This document shows positions 1 to 7,419 of a stretch of 64,000 bases of DNA, piece after piece. The position numbers and the translations under genes are program-made. The first letter of the stretch is position 1, and every line of letters begins with the position of its first letter. Origin of the DNA: Clostridiales bacterium (GTDB taxonomy: Bacteria; Bacillota_A; Clostridia; Oscillospirales; Oscillospiraceae); the NCBI GenBank assembly GCA_004553625.1, contig SFKX01000009.1, forward strand, positions 1-64,000, given 5' to 3'. The notes under the pieces are model-generated. The model saw only the letters and a program-made list of their open reading frames with translations, ran no database searches and was not told the origin of the DNA.

Positions 1-312
1 GATGTCGATGATAGCGCGGACCGACGGGTCGGTCACGTGCACGCCCATCGCGTGGCAGCTTATCTCGGAGATGTTCTCATCCGCAAACGGCACCTTGTTA
101 CGGCCGTAGCCCGTGCCTATGAGGTACGCCAGGTCCTTGGAGCTATTCAGCTCGGGGACCTTCGAGACTACCTCGTTCATCGCCATGATGGCGCTCTGCT
201 CGGAGTTTATCTTGCTCCTTATCGTGGTGTCTGCTACTATCTTACCGGTCTCGTCCAGTATGACGGCCTTCGTATAGGTGGAGCCGACGTCGCATCCTCC
301 GTAGTATTTCAT
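1..312 (-). CDS. 2-hydroxyacyl-CoA dehydratase activase (ASKHA ATPase), partial
   Basis: Only the first 104 residues are inside the window; the C-terminal part lies beyond base 1. The ATG at 312 is followed by the phosphate-1 motif DVGSTYTKAVI, then TGYGR and ISEISCHAMG, which are hallmarks of the BadF/BcrA/HgdC ATPase family. In HgdC the Cys of the ISCHAKG motif helps hold the [4Fe-4S] cluster at the dimer interface. Known members use ATP hydrolysis to push one electron from ferredoxin into the dehydratase. It is the last visible gene of an operon whose first two genes encode dehydratase subunits, so it is very probably their activator. It has a Thr-Tyr-Thr variant of the usual GSTxTK phosphate loop, which is within family range. 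Confidence 0.9.
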   Translation of the reverse strand, partial: MKYYGGCDVGSTYTKAVILDETGKIVADTTIRSKINSEQSAIMAMNEVVSKVPELNSSKDLAYLIGTGYGRNKVPFADENISEISCHAMGVHVTDPSVRAIIDI

Positions 313-319
313 TATATAT

Positions 320-538
320 TCACACCTCGTATTCGTATTTCGGGAACTTATCTATATCATATCTCTGCTTGAGAATATCGCGGCGCTCCATGCCGTCGTA
401 GTGCTTTTTGAGGAAGGGCTCGACGACGTAGAACAGCAGCTTGCCGTCCAGATCGAAGTAAAACACCGCGAACAGGCCCGCGTACAGCAGCGCGCCCGCA
501 CCCGCAAGGATGCCCAGGGTCTTTTTCAGCTTCTTCAT
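320..538 (-). CDS. small single-span membrane protein, unknown
   Basis: A 72-residue protein with a Lys-rich N-terminus (MKKLKK), one hydrophobic segment at about residues 8-28 and a charged, Tyr-rich C-terminal tail. It is preceded by an AGGGGGC ribosome-binding site and sits between the dehydratase subunit (stop 12 nt upstream) and the activase (7 nt downstream), so it is surely co-transcribed. I do not recognise a family. A membrane peptide inside a 2-hydroxyacyl-CoA dehydratase operon is unusual, because the known enzymes are soluble. It could tether the complex to the membrane or to a membrane ferredoxin-reducing enzyme; that is speculation. Confidence 0.6.
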   Translation of the reverse strand: MKKLKKTLGILAGAGALLYAGLFAVFYFDLDGKLLFYVVEPFLKKHYDGMERRDILKQRYDIDKFPKYEYEV

Positions 539-550
539 TCTTCTGCCCCC

Positions 551-2161
551 TTACCAGCTCATGGAATCGTCGAACTCGAGCAGCGTCGGGTCGAGCGGTT
601 CCTCGTGCATGACCGTGAACATGTAGTCGTTGACGATACGGCGTATCTCCGCCCTCGACACCGTGCGGCTGTCCGGCAGCGCGTGCGGCATCCAGATGGC
701 GTGGATGTTCCGCTTGCGGAACTCGTCCTCGAACATGCCCGTGATGCCCTGCATGCCCTTGCACTGCACCTGGTCGTACATCATGACCATGTCGCAGTTG
801 AAGCGCTCCATGTTCTCCCATATCTCAAAGATATGCTTGTAGCCGCCGACGGCCATGCGGCGCATGGGCGCCCACTCGTTATAGAGCGTGAAGTCCTCCA
901 TCAAATGCTCCTTGGTATCGGTGCGCATGACGATGTCAAACATCAGCGAGTCCATATTCATAATGGTATTGAGGCCCCAGCAGTTGTAGGCCCAGGTGCA
1001 CCAGTGCGAGTAGTAGAGCGGCGCGCAGCTCCAGGCCAGCACCCTGTGCCGCGTCTCCGGGAAGGTCTCTATCTTCTTCTCGACACAGCGGTACATGATC
1101 TTCTTGACCTTCTTGTCCGTCTGCGCCCAGATATCCCGGTAGCCGTCCTGCGAGTAGTAGATACGATAGAGCGCCTGGCCCACGCCGTTTATGGGATAGT
1201 AGGGCGTATTCGCCGCGACGTCCCATTTCTCGCGCTCGAACAGCGTGAGCTGGTTGTATTTCTCGATATACTCGACGAAGAGGTCCCAGTTCATCGGCAG
1301 GCCGGTCTGCTCCTCGATGAACTTCCAGCACTCCTCTATCTCCTTGCGGCAGTGCTTCTGCACCAGCGGGTCGTCGAACTGCATGGGCTGCGGCATGGCG
1401 AACAGCGGCTTGTCGTAGGCCCAGTCCTGAAGTATGCTCGTGCCGACCGAGCCGTCGCAGGCCTCGTTCGAGGTCACAAGGCAGGGGAAGTAATCCGGCA
1501 TGTCGTCGAGTATCGACAGGCCCGCCTCGGCCTGGCACATCGGGCAGGGGTCGCCCGGCAGGCCGATGGACTGCGCCGCGTCTATGTAGTTGAGCACCGT
1601 GTGGCAGTTGACGTGGCAGGTGACGAAGTAGGGTATCATCTGCAGAGGCACGTCGTCCATTCTGTCACGCCAGGGGTAGAATATAGCGCCGGCCACGGTC
1701 TCGTCATGGGCGATGGTGTGGTGCCACTTCTCGTTGTGCTTGCCGCCGTGGAGGTTTGCGTCCGCCGTGAACATGCGCATGAACTGGCGGATCGTCTCGT
1801 TGACCATGGCCCTGTAGTGCCAGCCGGTGGCCTTCATGGCCTCGCCGCGCATGCCCTCGAAGCCGCGGTCGAACCAGTGCATGACCGTCAGGTAGGTCTG
1901 ACCCACCCAGCGGTAGCGCCAGATGCCCTTCATGAGCGGCACCGGCCCGCCGTAGCGCATCACGTCGTAGACCAGCATGCCGTAGTTGTACAGCCATATC
2001 CTGTTGAAATAGTACATCGTGTCCAGAAAACCGCGCCACTCCCTGTGCTTGTAGAGGCCGGTCTTGGGGACGTATAGCTCTCCGAGTTTGCGCTCACGGT
2101 GCGGCTTGCCGTACCAGAAGTCCCGGGCAAGCTGCTTGACCTTCTGCATTTTCATCTTCAC
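551..2161 (-). CDS. 2-hydroxyacyl-CoA dehydratase family protein, large subunit
   Basis: A 536-residue member of the HGD-D family (2-hydroxyglutaryl-CoA dehydratase D-component / benzoyl-CoA reductase). Visible features are a Cys-rich stretch CHVNCH...GDPCPMCQAEAG near residues 180-210, a second block SNEACDGSV, and a C-terminal domain with QCKGMQGI followed by PHALPDSRTVSR, equivalent to the ADMNDPR region of the family. Such subunits bind a [4Fe-4S] cluster and perform radical syn-dehydration of (R)-2-hydroxyacyl-CoA. It is longer than typical subunits (about 375-480 residues), mostly through an N-terminal extension. It overlaps the stop of the upstream subunit by 4 nt (GTGA); an ATG at 2155 has better spacing from the AGGAGGG site and may be the true start. 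The substrate is not readable. Confidence 0.88.
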   Translation of the reverse strand: MKMKMQKVKQLARDFWYGKPHRERKLGELYVPKTGLYKHREWRGFLDTMYYFNRIWLYNYGMLVYDVMRYGGPVPLMKGIWRYRWVGQTYLTVMHWFDRGFEGMRGEAMKATGWHYRAMVNETIRQFMRMFTADANLHGGKHNEKWHHTIAHDETVAGAIFYPWRDRMDDVPLQMIPYFVTCHVNCHTVLNYIDAAQSIGLPGDPCPMCQAEAGLSILDDMPDYFPCLVTSNEACDGSVGTSILQDWAYDKPLFAMPQPMQFDDPLVQKHCRKEIEECWKFIEEQTGLPMNWDLFVEYIEKYNQLTLFEREKWDVAANTPYYPINGVGQALYRIYYSQDGYRDIWAQTDKKVKKIMYRCVEKKIETFPETRHRVLAWSCAPLYYSHWCTWAYNCWGLNTIMNMDSLMFDIVMRTDTKEHLMEDFTLYNEWAPMRRMAVGGYKHIFEIWENMERFNCDMVMMYDQVQCKGMQGITGMFEDEFRKRNIHAIWMPHALPDSRTVSRAEIRRIVNDYMFTVMHEEPLDPTLLEFDDSMSW

Positions 2162-3345
2162 TTGCCCTCCTGTATCTTCTTTATCTCAATGCTCTCGATA
2201 AAGGCCTGGAAGCGTGTCCTGAGCTGGCCGGAGGCACTGTTTATGTACTCTTTCTCTATTGAACAAACGGGGATACCGAAATCTCTGTTCAGCACAATGG
2301 TGTTTATCGTGCGCTCATAGCTCCAATACTCGCAGAACTTGTTCGACTCGACGATGATGCCGTCGGCGTGGTACTCCTTCGCGATGTCCGCGAGCTGCTT
2401 TTTGCGGCCGCGCATCTCGTCCTGGCCCATGAAGCGCGGACACATGCCAGTCTTGATATAATGTCTTGCGATGGCGTCCAGCGGCTCCTGGCCGGCCTCG
2501 ACGACGATCTCCTCTCTGCCGGGTATCGAGCCGTAACAGTAGCGGTCCGCGACGACCATGGCGCCGCAGCCCTCAATGAGCTGAGTGAAGCCGGGGTCAT
2601 CGTTCTCGGAGCCCGAGAGCATGACCTTGCAGCGGAACCAGGGCTTTGGGTCCGGCTCACGCGTACGCAGCTCCTCAGCTGTTTCGCGCAGGTACGGAAG
2701 TATCAGATACTTTGGACATACCAGCGTCACGAGCTGTATGACGTGGAACTCATAGCCCGTTATTATCGGGTTGTCGAGTTTACGGTAGTCGCCTATCTCC
2801 TTTATCAGGCGGCATACTTCGTTGTGCTCGGCAATAGTTTTCAGCAGAGCCTCGTCTGAGGTATCAATGCCGAACTTTTCGCTCAGCGGTTTCAGAACAT
2901 GCGCCCGGAGCTGCTCGCGGTAGTGCTCAAAGCTGTTCTCTGTCTTTTTGAACGGCACGTCCGTGAACTCGCAGAAAAAGTCCGGGTTCTGGATCAGGTC
3001 CATCATCTGCAGATGCTCCTGAAACCGGCAGGTGACGGTACAGGTCTCGGTTGCCATCTGCGCGTCAAGGAAATTGTAGCCCCCCTCAAGCGCTCTTTCG
3101 AGCAGACTGCGCCCGTAGTGGCAGGTACGTCCGGACATGTAGTAGGTGGCTATGTCCGGCGACGTGCATCTGGGCGCCCTGAGCCTGACTCCAAAACAAC
3201 CCGGCAGGTCAAGCAATACCTCCGGCATGAAATAGCAAGTGTAACCCAGAGCGCGCTTGCCTTCATCCTTAGCTTGCTTCACCAGCTGATTGTTCGCCTC
3301 TTGCAGCAGATCTTCAAAGAAAATCAGGTGCTTTAGGTCTCTCAT
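2158..3345 (-). CDS. 2-hydroxyacyl-CoA dehydratase family protein, small subunit
   Basis: A 395-residue HGD-D family protein and the first gene of the operon. It has conserved Cys residues in GCFGVRLRAPRC (residues about 50-60), GRTCHYGRS (about 73-81) and SNKFCEYWSYE near residue 335, followed by GIPVCSIEKEYINSASGQLRTR, the family's C-terminal block. These Cys residues probably hold one [4Fe-4S] cluster. With the next gene it should form the heterodimeric dehydratase. The ATG has an AGAGGGGGA site, and a sigma-A promoter lies about 60 bp upstream. The operon lacks an obvious CoA-transferase or dehydrogenase inside the window, so whether the substrate is 2-hydroxyglutaryl-, lactoyl-, phenyllactoyl- or another acyl-CoA stays open. 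Confidence 0.88.
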   Translation of the reverse strand: MRDLKHLIFFEDLLQEANNQLVKQAKDEGKRALGYTCYFMPEVLLDLPGCFGVRLRAPRCTSPDIATYYMSGRTCHYGRSLLERALEGGYNFLDAQMATETCTVTCRFQEHLQMMDLIQNPDFFCEFTDVPFKKTENSFEHYREQLRAHVLKPLSEKFGIDTSDEALLKTIAEHNEVCRLIKEIGDYRKLDNPIITGYEFHVIQLVTLVCPKYLILPYLRETAEELRTREPDPKPWFRCKVMLSGSENDDPGFTQLIEGCGAMVVADRYCYGSIPGREEIVVEAGQEPLDAIARHYIKTGMCPRFMGQDEMRGRKKQLADIAKEYHADGIIVESNKFCEYWSYERTINTIVLNRDFGIPVCSIEKEYINSASGQLRTRFQAFIESIEIKKIQEGK

Positions 3346-3405
3346 TCCAATCCCCCTCTAAAATATTGCCAAATCAGTCACGCTAAATCGCCATATCTAT
3401 TGTCA

Positions 3406-3434
3406 AGGATATCAAAGCATTCGTTAATTGTCAA
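3406..3434 (-). promoter_or_regulatory. promoter of the dehydratase operon
   Basis: TTGACA (3429-3434, reverse strand), a 17-bp spacer and TATCCT (3406-3411). The sequence TTGTCAA occurs twice, at 3400-3406 and 3428-3434, 28 bp apart. Transcription would start near 3399, leaving a leader of about 54 nt. Confidence 0.6.
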
Positions 3435-3740
3435 ACACATTTTTTCAACACGCCACTGGTATATTGCGCATTTTCCACTTTTAAGACTGTGATAGACCGT
3501 TATTTATCACATTCCAAGGCTTTGGTCCTGTTTTGACCAGCCGCAGCCGTTACGCCGGGGTATCGCGAGAGTTCCGGGCAGGGTTATACGACAAGTATAT
3601 AATCAAAGACAGCAGTGTTGATCTGCACGTTACCGCAACACCTAATGCCGTGATATAGGCTCGACTCACTCATGCGCACCGGTGGTCAGGTCACGACATG
3701 TTGTACGGGTTCTGAGAAAGATTTCTTTGAGCTATTATAA
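3435..3740. other. non-coding stretch between dehydratase operon and tRNA terminators
   Basis: I see no credible gene here. There is one inverted repeat, TGTGAT (3488-3493) with ATCACA (3506-3511), separated by 12 bp. It resembles a CRP/FNR half-site pair, but the spacing is too long for a standard site. The remainder shows nothing I can name. Confidence 0.5.
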
Positions 3741-3772
3741 AAGCCCCGCTGCAAAAATCTACAGCGGGGCTT
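3732..3772 (-). terminator. rho-independent terminator, second of a tandem pair
   Basis: An 11-bp perfect stem (3741-3751 with 3762-3772) with a 10-nt loop. On the minus strand it is followed by TTTTATAAT. It lies downstream of the tRNA operon and insulates the dehydratase promoter. Confidence 0.7.
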
Positions 3773-3787
3773 AAATCATTTTCTGCG

Positions 3788-3822
3788 CAAAAAGCAAAGC
3801 CCGCAGTCAAAAGACTGCGGGC
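3788..3822 (-). terminator. rho-independent terminator of the tRNA operon
   Basis: The stem GCCCGCAGTC pairs with GACTGCGGGC (3799-3808 with 3813-3822) around a 4-nt loop, followed on the minus strand by TTTGCTTTTT. It begins directly at the encoded CCA end of tRNA-Thr. Confidence 0.85.
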
Positions 3823-3898
<76 letters not shown>

Positions 3899-3904
3899 AT
3901 AGCT

Positions 3905-3930
3905 TTCCCCACGGCTTTCGCCGTGGGGAG
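3905..3930 (-). other. GNRA-capped hairpin between two tRNAs
   Basis: On the minus strand CCCCACGGC and GCCGTGGGG pair perfectly around a GAAA tetraloop. There is no U-tract, so it is not a terminator. It fills almost the whole spacer between tRNA-Asp and tRNA-Thr and may guide processing of the dicistronic precursor. Confidence 0.6.
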
Positions 3931-4007
3931 TGGCGACCGAGAAGGGACTTGAACCCTCGGCCTCTAGCGTGACAGGCTAGCGTTCTAACCGACTGAACTA
4001 CTCGGCC
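3931..4007 (-). tRNA. tRNA-Asp (GUC anticodon)
   Basis: A 77-nt cloverleaf on the minus strand. The acceptor GGCCGAG pairs with CTCGGTC (wobble pairs included), the anticodon stem CTAGC/GCTAG encloses CTGTCAC with GTC as anticodon, the T-arm has GGTTCAAGTCC, and CCA is encoded. A consensus promoter lies just upstream. Confidence 0.95.
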
Positions 4008-4022
4008 ACAAGCGGCTTTTGT

Positions 4023-4051
4023 AATATACCAAATCCCACGGAATATGTCAA
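4023..4051 (-). promoter_or_regulatory. promoter of the tRNA-Asp/tRNA-Thr operon
   Basis: TTGACA (4046-4051), a 17-bp spacer and TATATT (4023-4028) on the minus strand. This is a near-consensus sigma-A promoter, as expected for stable RNA. It sits back to back with the plus-strand promoter at 4077-4105. Confidence 0.8.
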
Positions 4052-4076
4052 GAGCTTTTTTGAATTTTTTCATTTC

Positions 4077-4105
4077 TTGCGGTATTAGTTTTTTTATGCT
4101 AAAAT
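4077..4105 (+). promoter_or_regulatory. promoter of the NodB-like secreted protein gene
   Basis: TTGCGG (4077-4082), a 17-bp spacer and an extended -10 TGCTAAAAT with hexamer 4100-4105. The AGGAGG site follows at 4119-4124 before the ATG at 4133. Confidence 0.7.
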
Positions 4106-4132
4106 ATTGGTATTACTCAGGAGGTTTTTTAA

Positions 4133-5224
4133 ATGCGCAGACTTGTTTCGCTTTTCCTGATTTGCTGTCTGGCGCTCTGTCTGCTGCCGTTAGGCTCCGC
4201 CGCCGCAGCCTCCAACGTTTGCTTCATCGCCACGAACGACAGCTTGGAACAGCTGACCTACCAGCCATATTTCAGCGGCTCCACCATCTATGTGCCGTAC
4301 ACCGTTTTCGCCAACTTCAACATATACAACACCTATCACCAGGGCAGCTCCACCGCTTCCCTCTACAGCTCGTCCAAGCAGCTCTATTTCGATATGAACA
4401 CTGGCGAGACCTATGACGGCGAAGGCAACTACTATAACGTCACGCCCATCTCGCGCGGCGGCGTTGTCTACGTCCCCGTCGAGTTCGTCTGCCAGCAATA
4501 CGGCCTATCCTGGTCATATATCGAAGGCAGCGATTACGGAGACGTGTGCAGAATTGTTGATTCAGACGTCCACTTGACGGATGCCCAGTTCCTCACAGCA
4601 GCTAAGCAGCTCATGTCAATTCGCTATGAGGCCTATATCAACAACAATCCGAGCGGAACGGATGACCCGATACCCGGTATTGACCCGCAGTCAGACTGCA
4701 TAGTCTATCTCAGCTTTGTCGGCCTGCCCTCCTCCAAGCTGCTGGATCAGCTCAAAGAGCACTCCGTGAACGCCGGTTTCTTTCTCACCGCAGACGAGCT
4801 TAGGGAAAGCCCAGACACCGTGCGCAGAATCGTCGGAGAGGGTCACAGCATCGGCGTGCTTTGTTATTCCGAGCCCATTTCGGAGTATTCCGAATTCTGC
4901 GACCTGCTCTTTGAGGCGGCTCACGCCACAACCGTGCTCATCGCCGCCGGGGACAAGCTCTATGACGAGGTATGCAAAAACGCAGCCGCTGAGGCCGGCC
5001 TGGTCTTTTGGGACTACGACACGGACTGCATCAAATCGGGCGCCGGGCTGAGCTATCTCTCTCTCATTACGGCTTACCTTGAATACCGGCCCGAACGGCT
5101 CGACCCCAGGATACTCTGTAACGAAGCCACAGACGCCACTCTACCCTCGGTTTTAAACTACATGGCTGAAAACAACATAACCTCCAGGGCTCCAAATGAA
5201 GTTGAGCCGCCGGTTATCGAATAG
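4133..5224 (+). CDS. secreted stalk-domain / NodB-like protein, probably inactive
   Basis: A 363-residue exported protein with a signal peptide at residues 1-24 (MRRLVSLF, hydrophobic core, ASAAA-type cleavage region). Residues about 28-140 look like a copper amine oxidase N-terminal-like stalk domain (STIYVPYTVFANF, GGVVYVPVEFVCQQYG). Residues about 190-360 resemble a polysaccharide deacetylase (NodB) fold: a strand at the TFDDG position, HSVNAGFFLTADEL, then RRIVGEGHSIGVL. The metal-binding Asp-Asp of NodB is replaced (YLSFVGLP), and the second His-x3-His is not evident. A cell-wall-binding role is more likely than deacetylation. It is transcribed alone and followed by a terminator. The fold assignment is by pattern only. 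Confidence 0.65.
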   Translation: MRRLVSLFLICCLALCLLPLGSAAAASNVCFIATNDSLEQLTYQPYFSGSTIYVPYTVFANFNIYNTYHQGSSTASLYSSSKQLYFDMNTGETYDGEGNYYNVTPISRGGVVYVPVEFVCQQYGLSWSYIEGSDYGDVCRIVDSDVHLTDAQFLTAAKQLMSIRYEAYINNNPSGTDDPIPGIDPQSDCIVYLSFVGLPSSKLLDQLKEHSVNAGFFLTADELRESPDTVRRIVGEGHSIGVLCYSEPISEYSEFCDLLFEAAHATTVLIAAGDKLYDEVCKNAAAEAGLVFWDYDTDCIKSGAGLSYLSLITAYLEYRPERLDPRILCNEATDATLPSVLNYMAENNITSRAPNEVEPPVIE

Positions 5225-5228
5225 TGAA

Positions 5229-5268
5229 ACGCCCTCCGCGTCTCTTGTGAGTCGCAGAGGGCGTTTTT
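5229..5268 (+). terminator. rho-independent terminator
   Basis: ACGCCCTC (5229-5236) pairs with GAGGGCGT (5257-5264), with an inner GCG/CGC pairing, followed by TTTTT. It ends the NodB-like gene and stands at a convergent junction with mgtE. Confidence 0.85.
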
Positions 5269-5272
5269 ACGC

Positions 5273-6604
5273 TTAGATGGCAAATACCGCGGAGGCAATT
5301 GTGAAGTAAATGAACATGGCCACCGTGTCTACAACCGTTGTTATGAGCGGAGCAGCCATCAGCGCGGGGTCCAGCCCAAGTCGCTTTGCCGCTATGGGCA
5401 GCAGCCCACCCGTGACCTTTGCACAGACCACCGTGCAAAGCATAGCTGCGGACACAACGCCCGCAAGGCGAAGGTCATTATACCTCAGCATGATAAACGC
5501 TGAATCAGCAACGGCGAGGCCCAAACCTACCAGCAGCGCCACACGCAGCTCCATCCAAATGATACGTGCCGTGTCTGCAAAGCGCAGCTCGTCTACGGCA
5601 AGGCCGCGGATGATCAGGGTCGAGCTCTGGGAGCCGCAGTTTCCGCCGGTGTCCATTATCATCGGTATAAAAGACACGAGCAGAGGCACCGCTGCAAATG
5701 CCGCCTCGTATTTTGAGATGATCGCTCCCGTGATACTGGCCGAGAGCATCAGCACCAGCAGCCAAACTATGCGATGCTTTGCGTGTTTCCAGGCTGGAGT
5801 TTTGAGATAGGGCTCAGTGTTGGCCTCCATCGCCGCCATCTTCTGCATGTCCTCGGTGGTCTCTTCGGTCAGAACGCCTATGGCGTCGTCAAAAGTCACG
5901 ATCCCGACTATGCAGCCCTCTGTATCCACGACGGGTATCGATATGAGCCCATATTTGCGAAAGAGCTTGGCGGCATCCTCTCTGTCATCCGTCGTGTGGA
6001 TGGAAATATAGTCTCCCAAGATGAGCGGTGCAATGGGCTCCTCGCGCCCGTGCGTGAGCAGGTCCTTTACCGTCACAACGCCTAGCAGCTTGTGGCGCTT
6101 CACGGCATAGCAGTTGTACACCGTCTCGCTGTCAATGCCCACGCGGCGTATCTTTTCCAGCGCGCTGTCCACGGTCATGTCCGGGTCAAGCTCCACAAAC
6201 TCCACCGTCATGATGCTGCCGACGCTGTCGTCCGGGTACTGGAGCAGATAATTTATCGTCTTGCGAGTCTCCGCATCCACGTTTTCGAGCAGCTGAGTCA
6301 CAAAATTCGCCGGCATATCGCTCAGGAAATCCGCAGCGTCGTCCGCAAACAACTCCTCGAACAGACTCTTCACCTCTGCGCTGGAAAAAGTTTTGATAAG
6401 CTCCTGACGCAGATCGTTGTCCATGTAGCTGAAAGTCTCCGCAGCTTTTGGCTTATCGAGTATGCGGAAAACCATCGCCAATTCTCTGTCGTCCAGCTCA
6501 GAGAGCAGCTCTGCCAGGTCCACAGGGTTATACATGGACAGCACGTCATGGATCGACCTCAGCCTCTTCTCCTCGAGAAGGGCCTTGAGCACATTTACAG
6601 TCAT
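5273..6604 (-). CDS. mgtE: magnesium transporter MgtE
   Basis: A 443-residue MgtE Mg2+ channel. From the N-terminus it has an MgtE_N superhelical domain (about residues 1-115; Leu-rich, DDAADFLSDMP motif), a CBS pair (about 120-245; VGIDSETVYNCYAVKRHKLL and YGLISIPVVDTEGCIVGIVT), and a C-terminal membrane domain of five helices from about residue 270 (MDTGGNCGSQSSTLIIRGL is the family pore signature). The cytoplasmic domains sense Mg2+ and gate the pore. I chose the ATG at 6604 because GGAGGG lies 7 nt upstream; a longer reading frame reaches 6655 but would overlap the leader terminator. Expression appears attenuated through a long leader. Confidence 0.95.
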   Translation of the reverse strand: MTVNVLKALLEEKRLRSIHDVLSMYNPVDLAELLSELDDRELAMVFRILDKPKAAETFSYMDNDLRQELIKTFSSAEVKSLFEELFADDAADFLSDMPANFVTQLLENVDAETRKTINYLLQYPDDSVGSIMTVEFVELDPDMTVDSALEKIRRVGIDSETVYNCYAVKRHKLLGVVTVKDLLTHGREEPIAPLILGDYISIHTTDDREDAAKLFRKYGLISIPVVDTEGCIVGIVTFDDAIGVLTEETTEDMQKMAAMEANTEPYLKTPAWKHAKHRIVWLLVLMLSASITGAIISKYEAAFAAVPLLVSFIPMIMDTGGNCGSQSSTLIIRGLAVDELRFADTARIIWMELRVALLVGLGLAVADSAFIMLRYNDLRLAGVVSAAMLCTVVCAKVTGGLLPIAAKRLGLDPALMAAPLITTVVDTVAMFIYFTIASAVFAI

Positions 6605-6627
6605 AGTCACACCCTCCTTCCGGCGGC

Positions 6628-6661
6628 AAAAAAGCCGCCATGTCTTTGCGGACACGGCGGC
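6628..6661 (-). terminator. leader terminator (attenuator) before mgtE
   Basis: On the minus strand an 11-bp stem (6634-6644 with 6651-6661, one G-U pair) is followed directly by six U residues (6628-6633), only 24 nt before the mgtE start codon. It is downstream of the mgtE promoter and inside the leader, so read-through must be regulated. Confidence 0.85.
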
Positions 6662-6812
6662 GCAGGCGCACGGAAAAAGAGTGTGCTCAATTCATGCGAA
6701 AATGAGCGCACCTGCAAGGCCGTATCCCTTTTTTCCAGTTCCGAAACTTCGTCCGGGACCGCCTTCCACTTGCGCTCACCTCAGCTTTTCATTGAACTAC
6801 CCCACATTTGGG
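6662..6812 (-). ncRNA. structured mgtE 5' leader, candidate riboswitch
   Basis: The leader runs from about 6812 to the attenuator. An 8-bp perfect helix joins 6771-6778 and 6703-6710, extended after a bulge by GAAAA/UUUUC and UCAAU/AUUGA. Inside it AAGGC pairs with GCCUU and UCCC with GGGA, and an inner loop contains GUUUCGGAAC. The closed architecture followed by a terminator is typical of a riboswitch. Apart from a GGUGAG hexamer, I could not match it to the M-box (ykoK) consensus as I remember it, so the class is unassigned. A Mg2+ ligand would fit the downstream gene. Confidence 0.6.
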
Positions 6813-6818
6813 GACTCA

Positions 6819-6847
6819 ATTGTACCATATTCAATTTTTAGTGTCAA
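6819..6847 (-). promoter_or_regulatory. mgtE promoter
   Basis: Perfect TTGACA (6842-6847), a 17-bp spacer and TACAAT (6819-6824) preceded by TGG, on the minus strand. The start near 6812 gives a leader of about 208 nt. Confidence 0.85.
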
Positions 6848-6880
6848 TCGGCTCAAAAGATTTTAAGAATTTGTAACCTT

Positions 6881-7408
6881 TCATACGTCAAAACGCGAGT
6901 AGGCCTTGTAGCAGTCACGGCAAAGCAGCTTGCCGTCATGCACGTGCAGGAAGCTCTCGGCGGTGTTCTCGCCGCAGACGGCGCAGTCCTCGGAGCGAAA
7001 GATGCGCGCGGGCTCCGGGAGGGCGATGCTCGTCTCCTTGACGTCAAAAAGCTCCTCCGGCTCTCGGGTCTGGTAGTACTCAAAGCCCTGCTCCCGCGTC
7101 AGGCCCTCGGGCTTTTTACGGAGCACGAGGCGGACAGAGCGGCCGCTCTTGCGCTCATAGATGTTGAACGCCTGCTTGCCCGTCAGGTGGAACAGCAGAT
7201 TGCCTTTTCCCGCCGTACAGCCCAGCATAACCTGTATCGCGTCTACGCCGCAGGCGTCGTTCTCGCAGATGCAGACGACCTCCTCGTCCTCCGCGCGGCC
7301 GATGTCCAGCAGCTTTATCGCATAAAGCGCAGCCTTCCAGCCTATTGTAAGTCCGCCGCATTCGTGGCCGTGGAAGGCGGCGCAGTCGGACCAGGTCTTT
7401 GTTTTCAT
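6881..7408 (-). CDS. FmdE-family protein
   Basis: A 175-residue protein of the FmdE family (named for formylmethanofuran dehydrogenase subunit E). The N-terminal signature FHGHECGGLTIGWKAAL is at residues about 10-26, CENDACGVDAIQ follows near residue 50, and a C-terminal zinc-finger-like segment has CAVCGEN and LLCRDC. In archaea FmdE accompanies tungsten/molybdenum formylmethanofuran dehydrogenase; in bacteria the family often lies beside metal transporters. Here it is the last gene after a FecBCD-type importer, with its start 12 nt before the end of the ATPase gene and an AGGAGGA site. A role in metal (Mo/W) delivery or sensing is inferred. The ATG at 7408 is preferred over longer in-frame starts. 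Confidence 0.85.
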   Translation of the reverse strand: MKTKTWSDCAAFHGHECGGLTIGWKAALYAIKLLDIGRAEDEEVVCICENDACGVDAIQVMLGCTAGKGNLLFHLTGKQAFNIYERKSGRSVRLVLRKKPEGLTREQGFEYYQTREPEELFDVKETSIALPEPARIFRSEDCAVCGENTAESFLHVHDGKLLCRDCYKAYSRFDV

Positions 7409-7419
7409 GTCTCTTCCTC

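Noticed and set aside
401..2077. A 558-codon open frame on the plus strand
   Set aside because: It lies antisense to the dehydratase subunit, has no ribosome-binding site and reads as His/Arg/Val-rich shadow sequence, common in GC-rich DNA.
3488..3511. A CRP/FNR site upstream of the dehydratase operon
   Set aside because: The half sites are 12 bp apart, too far for TGTGA-N6/8-TCACA, and they lie far upstream of the promoter.
6662..6812. Assignment of the mgtE leader as an M-box riboswitch
   Set aside because: Only GGUGAG fits the consensus I recall. I kept it as an unassigned structured leader.
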